In this document: piece by piece, positions 52,145 through 60,903 of the stretch
How the letters are laid out: each line of letters starts with the position of its first letter
Numbering within the stretch: the first letter of the stretch is position 1
Source: Gp1-AA145 sp963757135
GTDB lineage: Bacteria > Acidobacteriota > Terriglobia > Terriglobales > Acidobacteriaceae
Length of the DNA: 64,000 bases
NCBI GenBank assembly: GCA_963757135.1
Contig: CAVWQE010000001.1
Coordinates: 1-64,000, forward strand
Direction of reading: 5' to 3'
Program-made: the position numbers and the translations under genes
Notes under the pieces: model-generated
The model's input: only the letters and a program-made list of their open reading frames with translations
Databases searched by the model: none
Told to the model about the DNA's origin: nothing

Positions 52145-53291
52145 ATGCGTCTCACCCCTTCCCTTCGTTCGCTGTTGTTTGCGCTGGTGATGCTGTCCGT
52201 ATCAGCGTCATCGTCCGCACAAATCAGCATTTCTGTCACATTCGCCCCACCGGCGCTACCAATGTACGAGCAACCGCCCGTACCGGGCGACGGTTATCTA
52301 TGGACACCCGGGTACTGGGCTTACGCTGACGACGACTACTATTGGGTGCCAGGTACCTGGGTAATGCCTCCGGAAGCAGGTCTGCTGTAGACCCCAGGCT
52401 GTTCGAGTTGGAGCGACAACGGATATGTCTTCACGGATATGTCTTCAATGATGGCTACTGGGGACCGACCGTCGGGTTCTACGGCGGGATCAGTTACGGA
52501 TACGGATACGGATACTTTGGCCAGGGCTATGAAGGCGCGGACGCTGGCAGGGCGAAAAGTTTTACTACAACCGCTCGGTGAACAACGTGAACGTCACCAA
52601 CATCCACAATGTGTACAACACAACGGTAATCAACAATACCACCGTGAACCGCGTCAGCTACAACGGCGGCGATGGTGGGACAAACGCACGCCCTCGACCT
52701 GAAGAACAAGCCGCGGCACGCGCGAGACCTATTCCTCCGGTAGCCGCTCAGACTCAACACGTGCAAGCAGCCCGCGCAAACCCAGAGTTGCGTGCTTCCG
52801 CAAATCACGGCAAGCCGCCGGTCGCGGCCACTCCCAAGCCTGGAGCGTTTAACGATCCCGCAGTTGCACCGGCCAAAGAAGCGGGAGCGCCTTATAACCC
52901 TCCAGCTAAGCGTGCCGTAGCTGCGCCATCGGCCAATACGCCAGCCGCGCATCCAGAGAACAACGCCGCTCGCCCCGACCGGGCGGAATCGAACCACCCG
53001 CCGACAGCGCAGCCGAACAATCAGCCGGACCGTCAGCCAGCCGCGCAGCCGAATAACCGTCCGGAATCGATCCATCCGGCAACACCCCAGCCGGACAATC
53101 GGTCTGAGGCCAACCGGAATGAGCCGGTTCAGCGGTCACAAACTCCTCCGCCGATCGAGCGTTCGCCCGGGTGTACTCCTCCTCCTGCGGAAATGCGGCC
53201 TGCAACTCAGGAACCACAGCGCCCGCAGATGCCGGAAGAGAAGAAGCCTCAGGACAAACAGCCGAAGAAGGACGAGAAGCCGCCGCAGTAA
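52145..53291 (+). pseudogene. YXWGXW-type exported protein, broken by a duplication and further lesions
   Basis: The first frame starts MRLTPSLRSLLFALVMLSVS (signal) and has GYLWTPGYWAYADDDYYWVP, the repeat type W-x-P-G-x-W. It stops at 52390 at TAG where the repeat predicts TGG. The motif resumes in another frame (FNDGYWGPTVGFYGGISYGY). Between them GGATATGTCTTC is present twice, 14 bases apart, which adds a frameshift. The frame changes again before VNNVNVTNIHNVYNTTVINN and then runs to 53291 as a Pro/Gln/Ala/Asn-rich tail. The native protein would be a secreted Gly/Tyr/Pro-rich coat-like protein. Confidence 0.6.
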
Positions 53292-53508
53292 CGGCAGAGT
53301 TTCAGACTGGGAATTTAATACTCTGGGCATCCTGAGTTTAGTTGCAGGGTGTCCTTTTTCTTCCCCCGGAGTTGCCGCGTCGCCACGGCCTGGGCATAGC
53401 AAATGCTCCCCCAAACTGAGTGTTCAATTTTGACCAGACTTGTGAGTTCCCGAAATGAAACAATCTTCTATTCCCGCAAAGTTCAGGTAGGTCGAATTGG
53501 AGGGCGCT

Positions 53509-54165
53509 ATGTCAACGCCCGTAAAACACCGCATCCTTGTAGTGGACGACGATGAGAGCGTTCGGGATGTATTCGCGCTGATGCTGCGACGGGAAGGATA
53601 CGATGTGGCTACTGCGGAAAACGGGTTTGAGGCTCTTCTCAAACTCAAAGAGGTAGTAATCCCGGACGTAATCATCTCCGACCTCAACATGCCGGAAATG
53701 TCGGGGTTTGAATTCCTATCAGTGGTGCGCCGCCGCTTTCCCAAGATTTCAGTAATCGCCAGCAGCGGAGCGTATGCAAGCAAGGTTGTACCCAGCGGCG
53801 TGCTGGCAGACGCTTTTTACGCCAAAGGGGAGGATCATTCTGAAACCCTGTTGAGCAGCGTGGCTGCGCTGATTCAGACCCCCGCAACACAGGCGAGCTC
53901 ACATCAAAACGGCTCTGCTCCAGTTTGGATTCCGCGCAACGGGAAAGATTCGAACGGAATCCCTTACATCGTCATTACCTGCACCGAATGTCTGCGTTCC
54001 TTCCCGCTGAATGTGACCACGGAGGAGAATCCAGAAGTGTTGGAGACACAATGTCTGTTCTGCTCAAACACGGTCAAGTACATTATTGATTTTTCTCTTT
54101 CGGTGTTCTCACCCACGAAGGTGAAGGCCACTCCGGTCATCACCCGAAAGGGCACGGCGGCGTAG
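53509..54165 (+). CDS. Receiver domain protein with C-terminal zinc ribbon
   Basis: The start at 53509 follows GGAGGGCGCT. The receiver domain (HRILVVDDDESVRDVFALML, IISDLNMPEMSGFEFL with the phospho-Asp) spans about 120 residues. From about residue 145 there is a ribbon with CTECLRSF and CLFCSN. This layout is unusual: no HTH or enzyme domain. It shares the layout and wording (PSGVLADAF) with the protein at 55094-55825 on the opposite strand. The output may be protein binding or nucleic-acid contact through the zinc ribbon. Confidence 0.75.
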   Translation: MSTPVKHRILVVDDDESVRDVFALMLRREGYDVATAENGFEALLKLKEVVIPDVIISDLNMPEMSGFEFLSVVRRRFPKISVIASSGAYASKVVPSGVLADAFYAKGEDHSETLLSSVAALIQTPATQASSHQNGSAPVWIPRNGKDSNGIPYIVITCTECLRSFPLNVTTEENPEVLETQCLFCSNTVKYIIDFSLSVFSPTKVKATPVITRKGTAA

Positions 54166-54322
54166 CCCAGCTCAAATCCGGCAAGCCAAGAGCCAGTTTA
54201 CGGAACCCTTTTTTGTCTAGGCCGAATTTGGCAACTAGCTGGCACACTTGGCACGAACGGCATTGTTAGAGATCGTAATTTTTCGATATCAATCAAAGTT
54301 AGGGTTTGCGGTCGGATGGAAG

Positions 54323-55039
54323 TCATTGTGCGTGGCCATTGGACAACGGCTCGGAGTTTCGGATATTGAGGCCTGTAAGTGTGTACTGCCCTAAGATGCG
54401 TACGGTTGCGATAGCGTCGAAGGAAACGGGTACCCACATACCGCCTAGTTCTGCATATTGCAGAGTGATATGAATATCCTTGATCCAAAAGGAAGGGCTT
54501 CTAGCGGGGATTCCCTCGATTCGCCGGATGTGGAAAGTGCTCGCATCTACCCAGATCTGTCCACGTAAAAGGTATTTATCCTTCCGCTTGGGGACGATCC
54601 TCAGAACGTACTCAGGAACACCAAAGCTCTGTTGCCTAAGAAAAACGAAGTCATAGTTCATCCGGCTGATCTCACTAGCGTGCCCTTTTTTCGCCGACTC
54701 GGTTTCTCGGTCCAAAAGCTCGCGCACTATTTTTTCTCCCCTTGAGTTTCCCCGCGCCTCCGTAATCTTGTATGTCTTTGCATCAGGAGGAACGAAATTG
54801 ATCTGCGCCATGACCTCAGAGGTGGGTTGCTTATCATAGCCGCGGAACACTTTGTATTCTCGCGTCACCTCATAGGGCCGCGATTCAGCCGGGTCCTGGT
54901 GCTGCACGTCCTCCAAACGTTGCAGCATCAGGTTCAGATCGGGAGGTTTGGTTTCAGCCGTGGAAGGCGCTTGTGACGAGGAAACGACGGTCGCGAGGAA
55001 AATGAGAAATGGCAAAAAGAAACCAAGAGTGGTTCTCAT
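54323..55039 (-). CDS. Exported LolA/outer-membrane-lipoprotein-sorting-like protein
   Basis: From the Met at 55039 a signal peptide (MRTTLGFFLPFLIFLATVVS) leads to a protein with beta-rich repeats: KYLLRGQIWVDASTFHIRRI, EGIPARSPSFWIKDIHITLQ and GMWVPVSFDAIATVRILG. This pattern is that of LolA/LolB-like outer-membrane lipoprotein sorting domains. A periplasmic chaperone-like or binding role is possible. No lipobox is seen. It lies between the two receiver-ribbon genes and may belong with the one at 55094, on the same strand. Confidence 0.65.
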   Translation of the reverse strand: MRTTLGFFLPFLIFLATVVSSSQAPSTAETKPPDLNLMLQRLEDVQHQDPAESRPYEVTREYKVFRGYDKQPTSEVMAQINFVPPDAKTYKITEARGNSRGEKIVRELLDRETESAKKGHASEISRMNYDFVFLRQQSFGVPEYVLRIVPKRKDKYLLRGQIWVDASTFHIRRIEGIPARSPSFWIKDIHITLQYAELGGMWVPVSFDAIATVRILGQYTLTGLNIRNSEPLSNGHAQ

Positions 55040-55093
55040 AGGAGGTTCCCTATCGAGATTGTTAACGACCTCGGGGAACGGAGACGCTCCCAC

Positions 55094-55825
55094 TCAGGCG
55101 TATCTTCGCTTAATCAGCGGCTCAATTTCGTGATTAATCTCAAACTTCACTGGCGAGCCACAGGACTGGCACATCGTTTGGTGTATCCCACCATTTAAAC
55201 TCATCGCTTCCAGTCGATTGGGACGCAGGCATGTGGGGCAGGTGATTATCAGATATCCTGCATTGTCTCTGGGTACGAAGAGGGGGGCGGTGTCCCTTTT
55301 CTCTCCTTCCGACCTGACAGGAGAAGCTGCTAAAAGCTTTGCGATTTCTTGGAAAAGCTCCTGTATCGTGTATTGTCCTTTTTGCAAGAAAGCGTCCGCC
55401 AAAACCCCGCTTGGATTTTCGCCTGTAATGTAGTCTCCACTCGTGGCTATTGTTGCGATGTGCGGAAATCGCTTCCGTACTATCGCCAGAAATTCAAATC
55501 CGGACATCCAGGGCATATTCAGATCGGAAATTATCAGATCGGGCAACGACTTGTTGAGCGCACTTAGGCCACCCAGCCCGTCATTCGCTGTGAGGACCTC
55601 ATAACCCTCGCTTTCCAAAACCTGCCGTGCCATTTCACGCACTGAGGGTTCATCATCCACCACTAAAATACGATAGCGGAATTGAGCTACAGCATTTCCC
55701 CTTGCCGGAATGCTTTCATTCGAACGAGCGGCATTTTCGACCGCGACAGTATGCCGTGGCATTTTTTGAATGTGTAATTCCGGAGAAGGGTTTTTATCGC
55801 AATGTTCCTCTCGGCTCGTGAGCAT
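55094..55825 (-). CDS. Second receiver-zinc-ribbon protein
   Basis: The N-terminal 45 residues are non-conserved. A receiver domain follows (YRILVVDDEPSVREMARQVL, IISDLNMPWMSGFEFLAIVR with the phospho-Asp). Then comes a ribbon with CPTCLRPN and CQSCGSPVKFEI. It is clearly paralogous to the protein at 53509-54165, including PSGVLADAF after the signalling strand. GAGGGG lies before the ATG at 55825. The paired genes are convergent, with the LolA-like gene between them. Confidence 0.75.
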   Translation of the reverse strand: MLTSREEHCDKNPSPELHIQKMPRHTVAVENAARSNESIPARGNAVAQFRYRILVVDDEPSVREMARQVLESEGYEVLTANDGLGGLSALNKSLPDLIISDLNMPWMSGFEFLAIVRKRFPHIATIATSGDYITGENPSGVLADAFLQKGQYTIQELFQEIAKLLAASPVRSEGEKRDTAPLFVPRDNAGYLIITCPTCLRPNRLEAMSLNGGIHQTMCQSCGSPVKFEINHEIEPLIKRRYA

Positions 55826-56261
55826 GGGACACCCCTCTCGTTCTGACGAAAGTTTGAGGAGTCGGAATGGCGGAAATCATACCCGCCGCGAAGCGTCGGA
55901 AGCTGTTCAATATTGACCAGTCTGCGGGAAAGCCTCTGACGCTAGCTTTTGTTCATGCCGAAACTGCGGGTCATTGCATCTACCGCCTGATTCTGATCTG
56001 TCGCTAACAGATGGGATGAGTTCTGCACGGCGCACAGCGCCACAACGATCAATGAAAACGGGAGCCGTTGGCAGTATGCTGTGCCGAGGCGTGTGGTCCA
56101 GAGGTTTTCGACCTTACTGGTGCTTGAGAGCCCGCGCGGATGAGTTTGACCCGGGACGCGCTTTGGCACAACGGACTGTAGCCTCTCCGTGAGGGGAGAG
56201 CACGCGAGGGAGATTCACCCTATCGGCGCGTCCTGGATCACACGTCAATGGAGGTGTAATC
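55826..56261. other. Gap upstream of the IS110 transposase
   Basis: No gene is supported. A stem-loop (CTCTCC 56183-56188 with GGAGAG 56195-56200) lies 60-80 bases before the transposase start. It belongs to the element's left end or to host DNA; the boundary is not visible. I found no terminal inverted repeat shared with the right side. Confidence 0.4.
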
Positions 56262-57503
56262 ATGGACGTGCTGCATCCGAGATGTTGCGGTTTGGATGTA
56301 CATAAGAGCTCGATTTCTGCTTGCGTTTTGCTGCGGGAAGCGGGACGAGTGCAGAAGCACCAGCGTCGATTTGGCGCGATGACCCAAGATCTGCACGAGC
56401 TTGCCGAATGGCTTCGGCAGTTCGGTGTCACTCAGATAGCGATGGAATCCAGCGGCGTTTATTGGAAGCCAGTTTGGAACATTCTGGAGAGACAGTTCAC
56501 GGTAGTTTTGGCGAATGCGCAGCACATCAAGAATGTGCCGGGTCGCAAGACCGACCAGAAGGATGCAGAATGGATTGCACAGTTGCTGCAGTACGGTCTT
56601 CTGCGGCCCAGCTATGTGCCCTGCGAAATCATCCGCGATCTACGCGACCTGACAAGGATGCGGGCGAGTCTGTCTCAGGAAGCTTCGCGCATCAGTAGTC
56701 GAATTCAGAAGGTGCTCGAAGACGCCAACGTAAAACTGGCGAGCGTGGCGACCAACGTTCTCGGTAAGAGTGGACGGGCAATGCTGGAGGACATCATCAG
56801 CGGTGAGGATGATCCCGAGCACCTCGCCTCTCTCGCCCTGGGTCATTTGCGCGTGAAGACTCCACAATTAAGACTGGCTCTAGAAGGAAAGATCCGTTCC
56901 CATCATCGTTTTTTGCTGCGGCGGTTACTGGATCAAATACAGTTTGTGGAACACGAAATTGCGTTGCTCGACGAACGCATGGAGGACATCGGCCGACAAA
57001 GACCGGACCTGGGGCAAGCGGTTGCTCGCTGGGACACGATACCGGGGATCGATCGCGTGGCAGCGTGGGCTCTTCTAGCCGAAATAGGTGACAACATGGG
57101 GCAGTTTCCAACAGCTGAGCATCTGGCCAGTTGGGCCGCGCTATGCCCCGGCAATCACGAAAGCGCGGGCAAGCGTTTGCGCGGTACAACTCGTCAAGGG
57201 AGCCCATGGTTGTGCCGCATGGCTTGTCAATGCGCCTGGGCTGCCGCGCGAACTAAGAACACTTACTTGTCCTCGCAGTTCAGACGCTTGGCCGCGAGGC
57301 GCGGCAAGAAAAGAGCCATCATCGCGGTGGCCCATAGCCTCATAGTCATTGGCTATCACTTGCAGAAGAACCACAGCGACTACGACGATCTCGGCGGAAA
57401 TTACTTCGATCGCATCCACTCCGACGGTCTAAAGCGGTACTTGGTGAAGCGGCTCCAACAACTCGGGCACAAGGTAACCCTAGAGCCGATTGAAGCTGCT
57501 TAA
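56262..57503 (+). CDS. IS110-family transposase
   Basis: The 413-residue protein has an N-terminal RuvC-like DEDD domain (CGLDVHKSSISACVLLREAG with first Asp, IAMESSGVYWKPVWNIL with Glu, GRKTDQKDAEWIAQLLQYGL with Asp pair) and a C-terminal Transposase_20 domain (WDTIPGIDRVAAWALLAEIG with the HhH-like part, then CPGNHESAGKRLRGTTRQGS with the catalytic Ser). All four DEDD positions and the serine are present, so it appears active. The frame is intact. GGAGGTGTAATC lies before the ATG. The insertion separates two local gene blocks. Confidence 0.92.
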   Translation: MDVLHPRCCGLDVHKSSISACVLLREAGRVQKHQRRFGAMTQDLHELAEWLRQFGVTQIAMESSGVYWKPVWNILERQFTVVLANAQHIKNVPGRKTDQKDAEWIAQLLQYGLLRPSYVPCEIIRDLRDLTRMRASLSQEASRISSRIQKVLEDANVKLASVATNVLGKSGRAMLEDIISGEDDPEHLASLALGHLRVKTPQLRLALEGKIRSHHRFLLRRLLDQIQFVEHEIALLDERMEDIGRQRPDLGQAVARWDTIPGIDRVAAWALLAEIGDNMGQFPTAEHLASWAALCPGNHESAGKRLRGTTRQGSPWLCRMACQCAWAAARTKNTYLSSQFRRLAARRGKKRAIIAVAHSLIVIGYHLQKNHSDYDDLGGNYFDRIHSDGLKRYLVKRLQQLGHKVTLEPIEAA

Positions 57504-58172
57504 TCCTCCGCTTCCCCAAGCGGTTTTCGAGGGAGAAGGCCGGTCTCCGACGGGATGCTGTACGCTCCCAAGTTATAGGACGCACTCGAACCGCAGAGGA
57601 CGCCCAACTTGCACCGGGCGAACAAATCGCTCATCAAAGAGTGCGGATGGAAGGGTGACGACAGTGGCGATTTGGCTGGAGAAAAACCTTGTCCAATGAA
57701 AAACGAAAAAATCCACTGACTCCGACCGGCCTTCTCATGGAAGGCGCTAGCACTCAGAACCGTGTCAGGGTCGATGAGTGCTATGGCGAGTGGCTGTTGA
57801 AAAACTCCTTCTGGATGGCCGTCGGAAGCTATCGGAAGTCCACCGGGCTAGACGATCGCTCAAGTGGCGAAATATCGAGTGGGTGTTGAAAAACTCGCTT
57901 TTCGTCTCAAATAGCCAAAATTTGGGGGATAGCAAATGTCTTACGATCGGAGCAGATCGCTTATAACTCATCCTGGCGCGATTTTTATTTTTTGCGAGTT
58001 TCGCAGAAAGGTATGGTCTAGGGCCTTGAATCAAAACCCGCGCAGCGACTTCCACAGGGAATCGCCTTGGGTACCGAGCAAGGAGAAAACCAGCCTAGTT
58101 ATGCAATGAGCAGTGTACTCTTTGGATCTTTGCCGTCACTCCGGGATGCGAAAAAACGTTAACTCAACGAAA
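57504..58172. other. IS right flank and IS debris
   Basis: A terminator follows the transposase. From about 57780 there are two 20-base near-identical repeats ending TGTTGAAAAACTC (57788-57807 and 57877-57896), 89 bases apart. That ending resembles ends of other IS families (for example IS1182-like), so they are probable debris of a lost element. The short open frames crossing this area have no family features. Confidence 0.45.
57508..57527 (+). terminator. Intrinsic terminator after the transposase
   Basis: CCGCTT pairs with AAGCGG across CCCC and is followed by TTTT, five bases past the transposase stop. It may also be part of the IS right-end structured RNA. Confidence 0.55.
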
Positions 58173-58499
58173 CTACACGACTCTTTTGCCAAACTTTGTT
58201 TTCTGTCCAGATCGATCTGTCAGACCTAAGAGAATTGATATTGGAAGCCGGATCGTCCGTATGGTCGGATCACTTCCGCTGACCACTTGGACCACTGTAC
58301 AATTACCTTCCTCAATGGGATCCGAAACCAGCTCAAAATGTTCGCCGTACATATTTATGTGTTTGGACGCCGTATAGCCGAGAACTTTAATCCTTGCACA
58401 GGTCTCGGTGGGCGACCGGCCGCCGGCAGGAACGCCGGGAGCGCCTGTTGCCAACGGAATTGGGTGCTTCATGAGAGGGTCGAGTTTGAGGCGAGTCAC
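58173..58499 (-). CDS. Small protein of unknown function with promoter copy 3
   Basis: AGGAG lies five bases before GTG 58499, giving MTRLKLDPLMKHPIP. The core is ETCARIKVLGYTASKHINMY, GEHFELVSDPIEEGNCTVVQ and VVSGSDPTIRTIRLPISILL: a single small beta-rich domain. I recall similar conserved proteins from acidobacteria, without known function; PilZ was considered but its RxxxR motif is absent. The CTGA-N6-TCAG element lies 47 bases upstream of the GTG, matching the spacing of the other two genes. Confidence 0.55.
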   Translation of the reverse strand: MTRLKLDPLMKHPIPLATGAPGVPAGGRSPTETCARIKVLGYTASKHINMYGEHFELVSDPIEEGNCTVVQVVSGSDPTIRTIRLPISILLGLTDRSGQKTKFGKRVV

Positions 58500-58545
58500 G
58501 CAGTCTCCTGACAATGGCGTTACGAGGACAGAGTCTTGAATAAGT

Positions 58546-58570
58546 CTGACTTAATTCAGAGGATCTTGAA
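58546..58570 (-). promoter_or_regulatory. Copy 3 of the CTGA-N6-TCAG promoter element
   Basis: CTGACTTAATTCAG differs from copies 1 and 2 by one base and is followed by TTCAG-N6-TTGAA. It lies 47 bases before the GTG of the small protein at 58499. About 14 kb separate it from the other two copies. Confidence 0.55.
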
Positions 58571-58900
58571 AAACAACTAACTGCACTATTATGGCGCTGA
58601 GGCCAGAGACTAGCTGATCTGAATTGCTCACATAGGACGTAAGCAAGCGAGAATTTGACCGACACTCCTGGGTCAATGAGCGTAATGCGATCTTACGTAA
58701 ACTATCGAGGGTCGCCATCGAAAAGACGGCCTGCCGAGCAAATGTCGGCGATTATGGCCAAATTCGAGCGGTTCGATAACTATTGTCCGATGAGTTCTGA
58801 AGCGACCAAGATCATCGACCTTTACGAACGAAACGCCAAGAATCGGACAAAAGGATCGAGGGCGCGGCCTTTTCGAGAAACGTTGGCTCCTGGACTTCGC

Positions 58901-58930
58901 ACGAGAAGGCGGAGCTACCTCCGCCTTCTC
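58901..58930. terminator. Perfect 13-bp hairpin
   Basis: CGAGAAGGCGGAG pairs with CTCCGCCTTCTCG with a four-base loop. It is 60 bases downstream of the minus-strand gene ending at 58990 and shares its stem with the ABM terminator at 43544. There is no T-run. Confidence 0.5.
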
Positions 58931-58989
58931 GAGTCGCTGGTCCTGAAGCCGCTCTCTTGATGTCAAACGCCGATTCGCTTTCGCTCAGC

Positions 58990-60021
58990 CTAGGCAACCT
59001 TGCGCGGTTCCGGCCTATCGTGGTCGGATCTCGCTTCATCGGAGGTCACTTCATGGGTGAGAGAAAGATTTGGGGCGTCGGTCCGCTTAAGCATTTTCCG
59101 CGTTCTCCACCTAACCACGAAAGGGGCTAGCGCTGTTAAGGCGATTACCAGCACGCCCAACAAGATCATGAGCCACAGGGACCCGCCCTTGTGAGTCGCG
59201 GCAGGTATCGCAGCGGTTGCAACGGGTGTGCCAGCACTCTCCGAGGGCGGCCCTGCAGGCGCGGCTGTTGCTGCGGCCGCAGCGGTCGGGATGACCGTCT
59301 CCGCGGGCGCAGTGGCGGCCGCAGTCGGTGTCGCTGAGTGTGTGCGAGGATGGGCTGACGGTCGCGTTGCGTGAGTAACGTTCACAGCGGGTACCGCAGC
59401 GTTCACAGTGGAAGTGCTAACAATTTCCGGTGACGGGCTGACCGTCGCATCGGCTACCGCAGCGTCCACAGCAGGTGTGCTCGCAGTTGTCGAGGACGGA
59501 TTAACCGTCGCAGCGGGTACTGCTATATCTGCGGCGGGTGTGCTGGCGGTCGCCGATGACGGACTGGCCGGTGCAGCGGGTGTGCTTGCAGCCGGCGTGC
59601 TGGCAGCGGCGGCCGCTGCGGATGCGCTGACTGTGGTCCCCGGAGAGGGGCCGACGGTTGTGACCGGTGGAGCGGCAGTCGCAGCGGGCGCAACGACGGT
59701 CGCTGCACAATGCTCAGAGATCACGTTCAGTCCGGTGACGACAAAACTGTTATCAGCGGCGCCGGAACTCGCGGTCTCACTGGTCTTGTGCCCTATGAGG
59801 CTCACGTCCTGGCCCAGATGTAACTCGAGATCAACAGTGCTGATGGTGATCTTGAGAATCTGACTCGTGCTGTCTTCTGCAACTGTGTAGTTGCCAGCAG
59901 ATCCACCCAGGCAACCTTTAATGCTGGCCTGGTCTGTGTTGTTGCCGGCGGCTAGAGTCTGCGCAGACCCCGACACAACGAGCAGGACCGATGCAACCAT
60001 CAGCAAGAGCATTTTGTTCAT
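58990..60021 (-). CDS. Envelope protein: signal, GC...C domain, Ala/Pro/Thr linker, C-terminal anchor
   Basis: A signal peptide (MNKMLLLMVASVLLVVSGSA) is followed by a small domain opening IKGCLGGSAGNYTVA and closing FVVTGLNVISEHC; it resembles the GC...C domain of the two cupredoxin proteins. Then about 170 residues of Ala/Pro/Thr/Ser linker repeat units such as ASTPAVDAAVADATV with period near 25. A transmembrane helix (LWLMILLGVLVIALTALAPF) and a basic cytoplasmic tail end the protein. It may be anchored in the inner membrane with the domain held in the periplasm. Function unknown. Confidence 0.6.
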   Translation of the reverse strand: MNKMLLLMVASVLLVVSGSAQTLAAGNNTDQASIKGCLGGSAGNYTVAEDSTSQILKITISTVDLELHLGQDVSLIGHKTSETASSGAADNSFVVTGLNVISEHCAATVVAPAATAAPPVTTVGPSPGTTVSASAAAAAASTPAASTPAAPASPSSATASTPAADIAVPAATVNPSSTTASTPAVDAAVADATVSPSPEIVSTSTVNAAVPAVNVTHATRPSAHPRTHSATPTAAATAPAETVIPTAAAAATAAPAGPPSESAGTPVATAAIPAATHKGGSLWLMILLGVLVIALTALAPFVVRWRTRKMLKRTDAPNLSLTHEVTSDEARSDHDRPEPRKVA

Positions 60022-60903
60022 GGAATCCTCCTAAGATTCTCGCCTTGCGGCGGTCAGAGGTTTCACTTGGGATTTGATTTTGCTGTCGGTCCTTACGCAG
60101 AACACTCGCGCGTTGTGCACCGGTTGAGTTCCGGCCTGGGAACCTGGAGCATCCGGAGTGGAACAGCACAAAACTTATCTGGTATGGAGTTGATTGTCTG
60201 TTCACAACCGCTCACATTCGATTGGGACAGCATTCATCGGCAAACATCCGATGTTCGTTCTGTCACATTGTTATTCCGGCACGCGACCTCGCAAAAGAAA
60301 AACCAGCGGGTCGCCGCCGACAATCGAAAGATGAAGCGGCCTGTGCTCCTGCACGAGTTCGCGGACTCGCCTGATCCGTTCTTGCCCTCGGAAGTCGGAC
60401 AAGCTGCAAAGGTTTGTAGTTCCCAGATAAGCGTCTTCGTATGCGTAACAGCCTGAACAGCGCAACGGACATTCACGTGTGATTTCGAGCGAAAGGGAGG
60501 AAACACGACCCCGCAACCGTACGTCCCCATGTTTGGTGAATTGGTTTAAGTGCTATGCGGCACATTCCCGGTTGGATGGAGAAGGCTGACTGCGGGCAGT
60601 GCTCGCCTTCTTCCCAATATGAGCTATGTTGCTCAGACACGAGAGCTAGCACCTGTCATTCTTTATTCTCCTGAGTGTGTAGACGGAGCCGCGATCGCTG
60701 ATTCGTAGCCGTCGCCTGTGGACCGGGTAGTAATCAGCTTACGGCGAAGCGACCACATCCAGCTAATCGGCATTCTTCCGTGTGCTGCCGCGACATCTCC
60801 GGCGACCACGATTCGACCCTGGAAGCTCTCGAACATGGAACTTAGGGCGACACCTCGAGACGGATGCGAGGCGGTAGCCCGCGAAACAGAAAGGTCAAAG
60901 ATC
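60022..60903. other. Gap with a radical-SAM remnant
   Basis: Apart from the radical-SAM remnant at 60271-60516 no gene is supported. The promoter of the 58990 gene must lie near 60022-60100 on the minus strand, and that of the Thivi_2564-type gene just before 60904. No obvious repeat is seen. Confidence 0.4.
60271..60516 (-). pseudogene. N-terminal remnant of a radical SAM protein
   Basis: The frame reads SLSLEITRECPLRCSGCYAY, giving the CxxxCxxC motif that holds the 4Fe-4S cluster, and then HLSIVGGDPLV, a version of the GGE strand. Only about 80 residues of an expected 300 or more remain before the frame is lost. The likely start is TTG at 60516. I infer a truncated gene. Confidence 0.55.

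Larger units (their letters stand above)
56160..57720 (+). mobile_element. IS110-family insertion sequence, approximate limits
   Basis: The transposase (56262-57503) is flanked by non-coding sequence on both sides. IS110 elements encode a structured guide (bridge) RNA in one flank and lack classical inverted repeats, so exact ends cannot be read here. The coordinates given are only a conservative envelope around the gene and its flanks. Confidence 0.35.
58515..58989. other. Gap holding promoter copy 3 and a strong hairpin
   Basis: The stretch contains the CTGACTTAATTCAG element (58546-58559) and the perfect 13-bp hairpin at 58901-58930. A plus-strand frame (58655-58960) has no ribosome site or family features and is not called. 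Confidence 0.4.

Noticed and set aside
58655..58960. Plus-strand frame upstream of the 58990 gene's terminator
   Set aside because: Basic, unstructured composition and overlap with a strong hairpin argue against a gene.
59408..59863. Ala/Val-rich plus-strand frame opposite the 58990 envelope gene
   Set aside because: It mirrors the low-complexity linker of the minus-strand gene and has no start signal.
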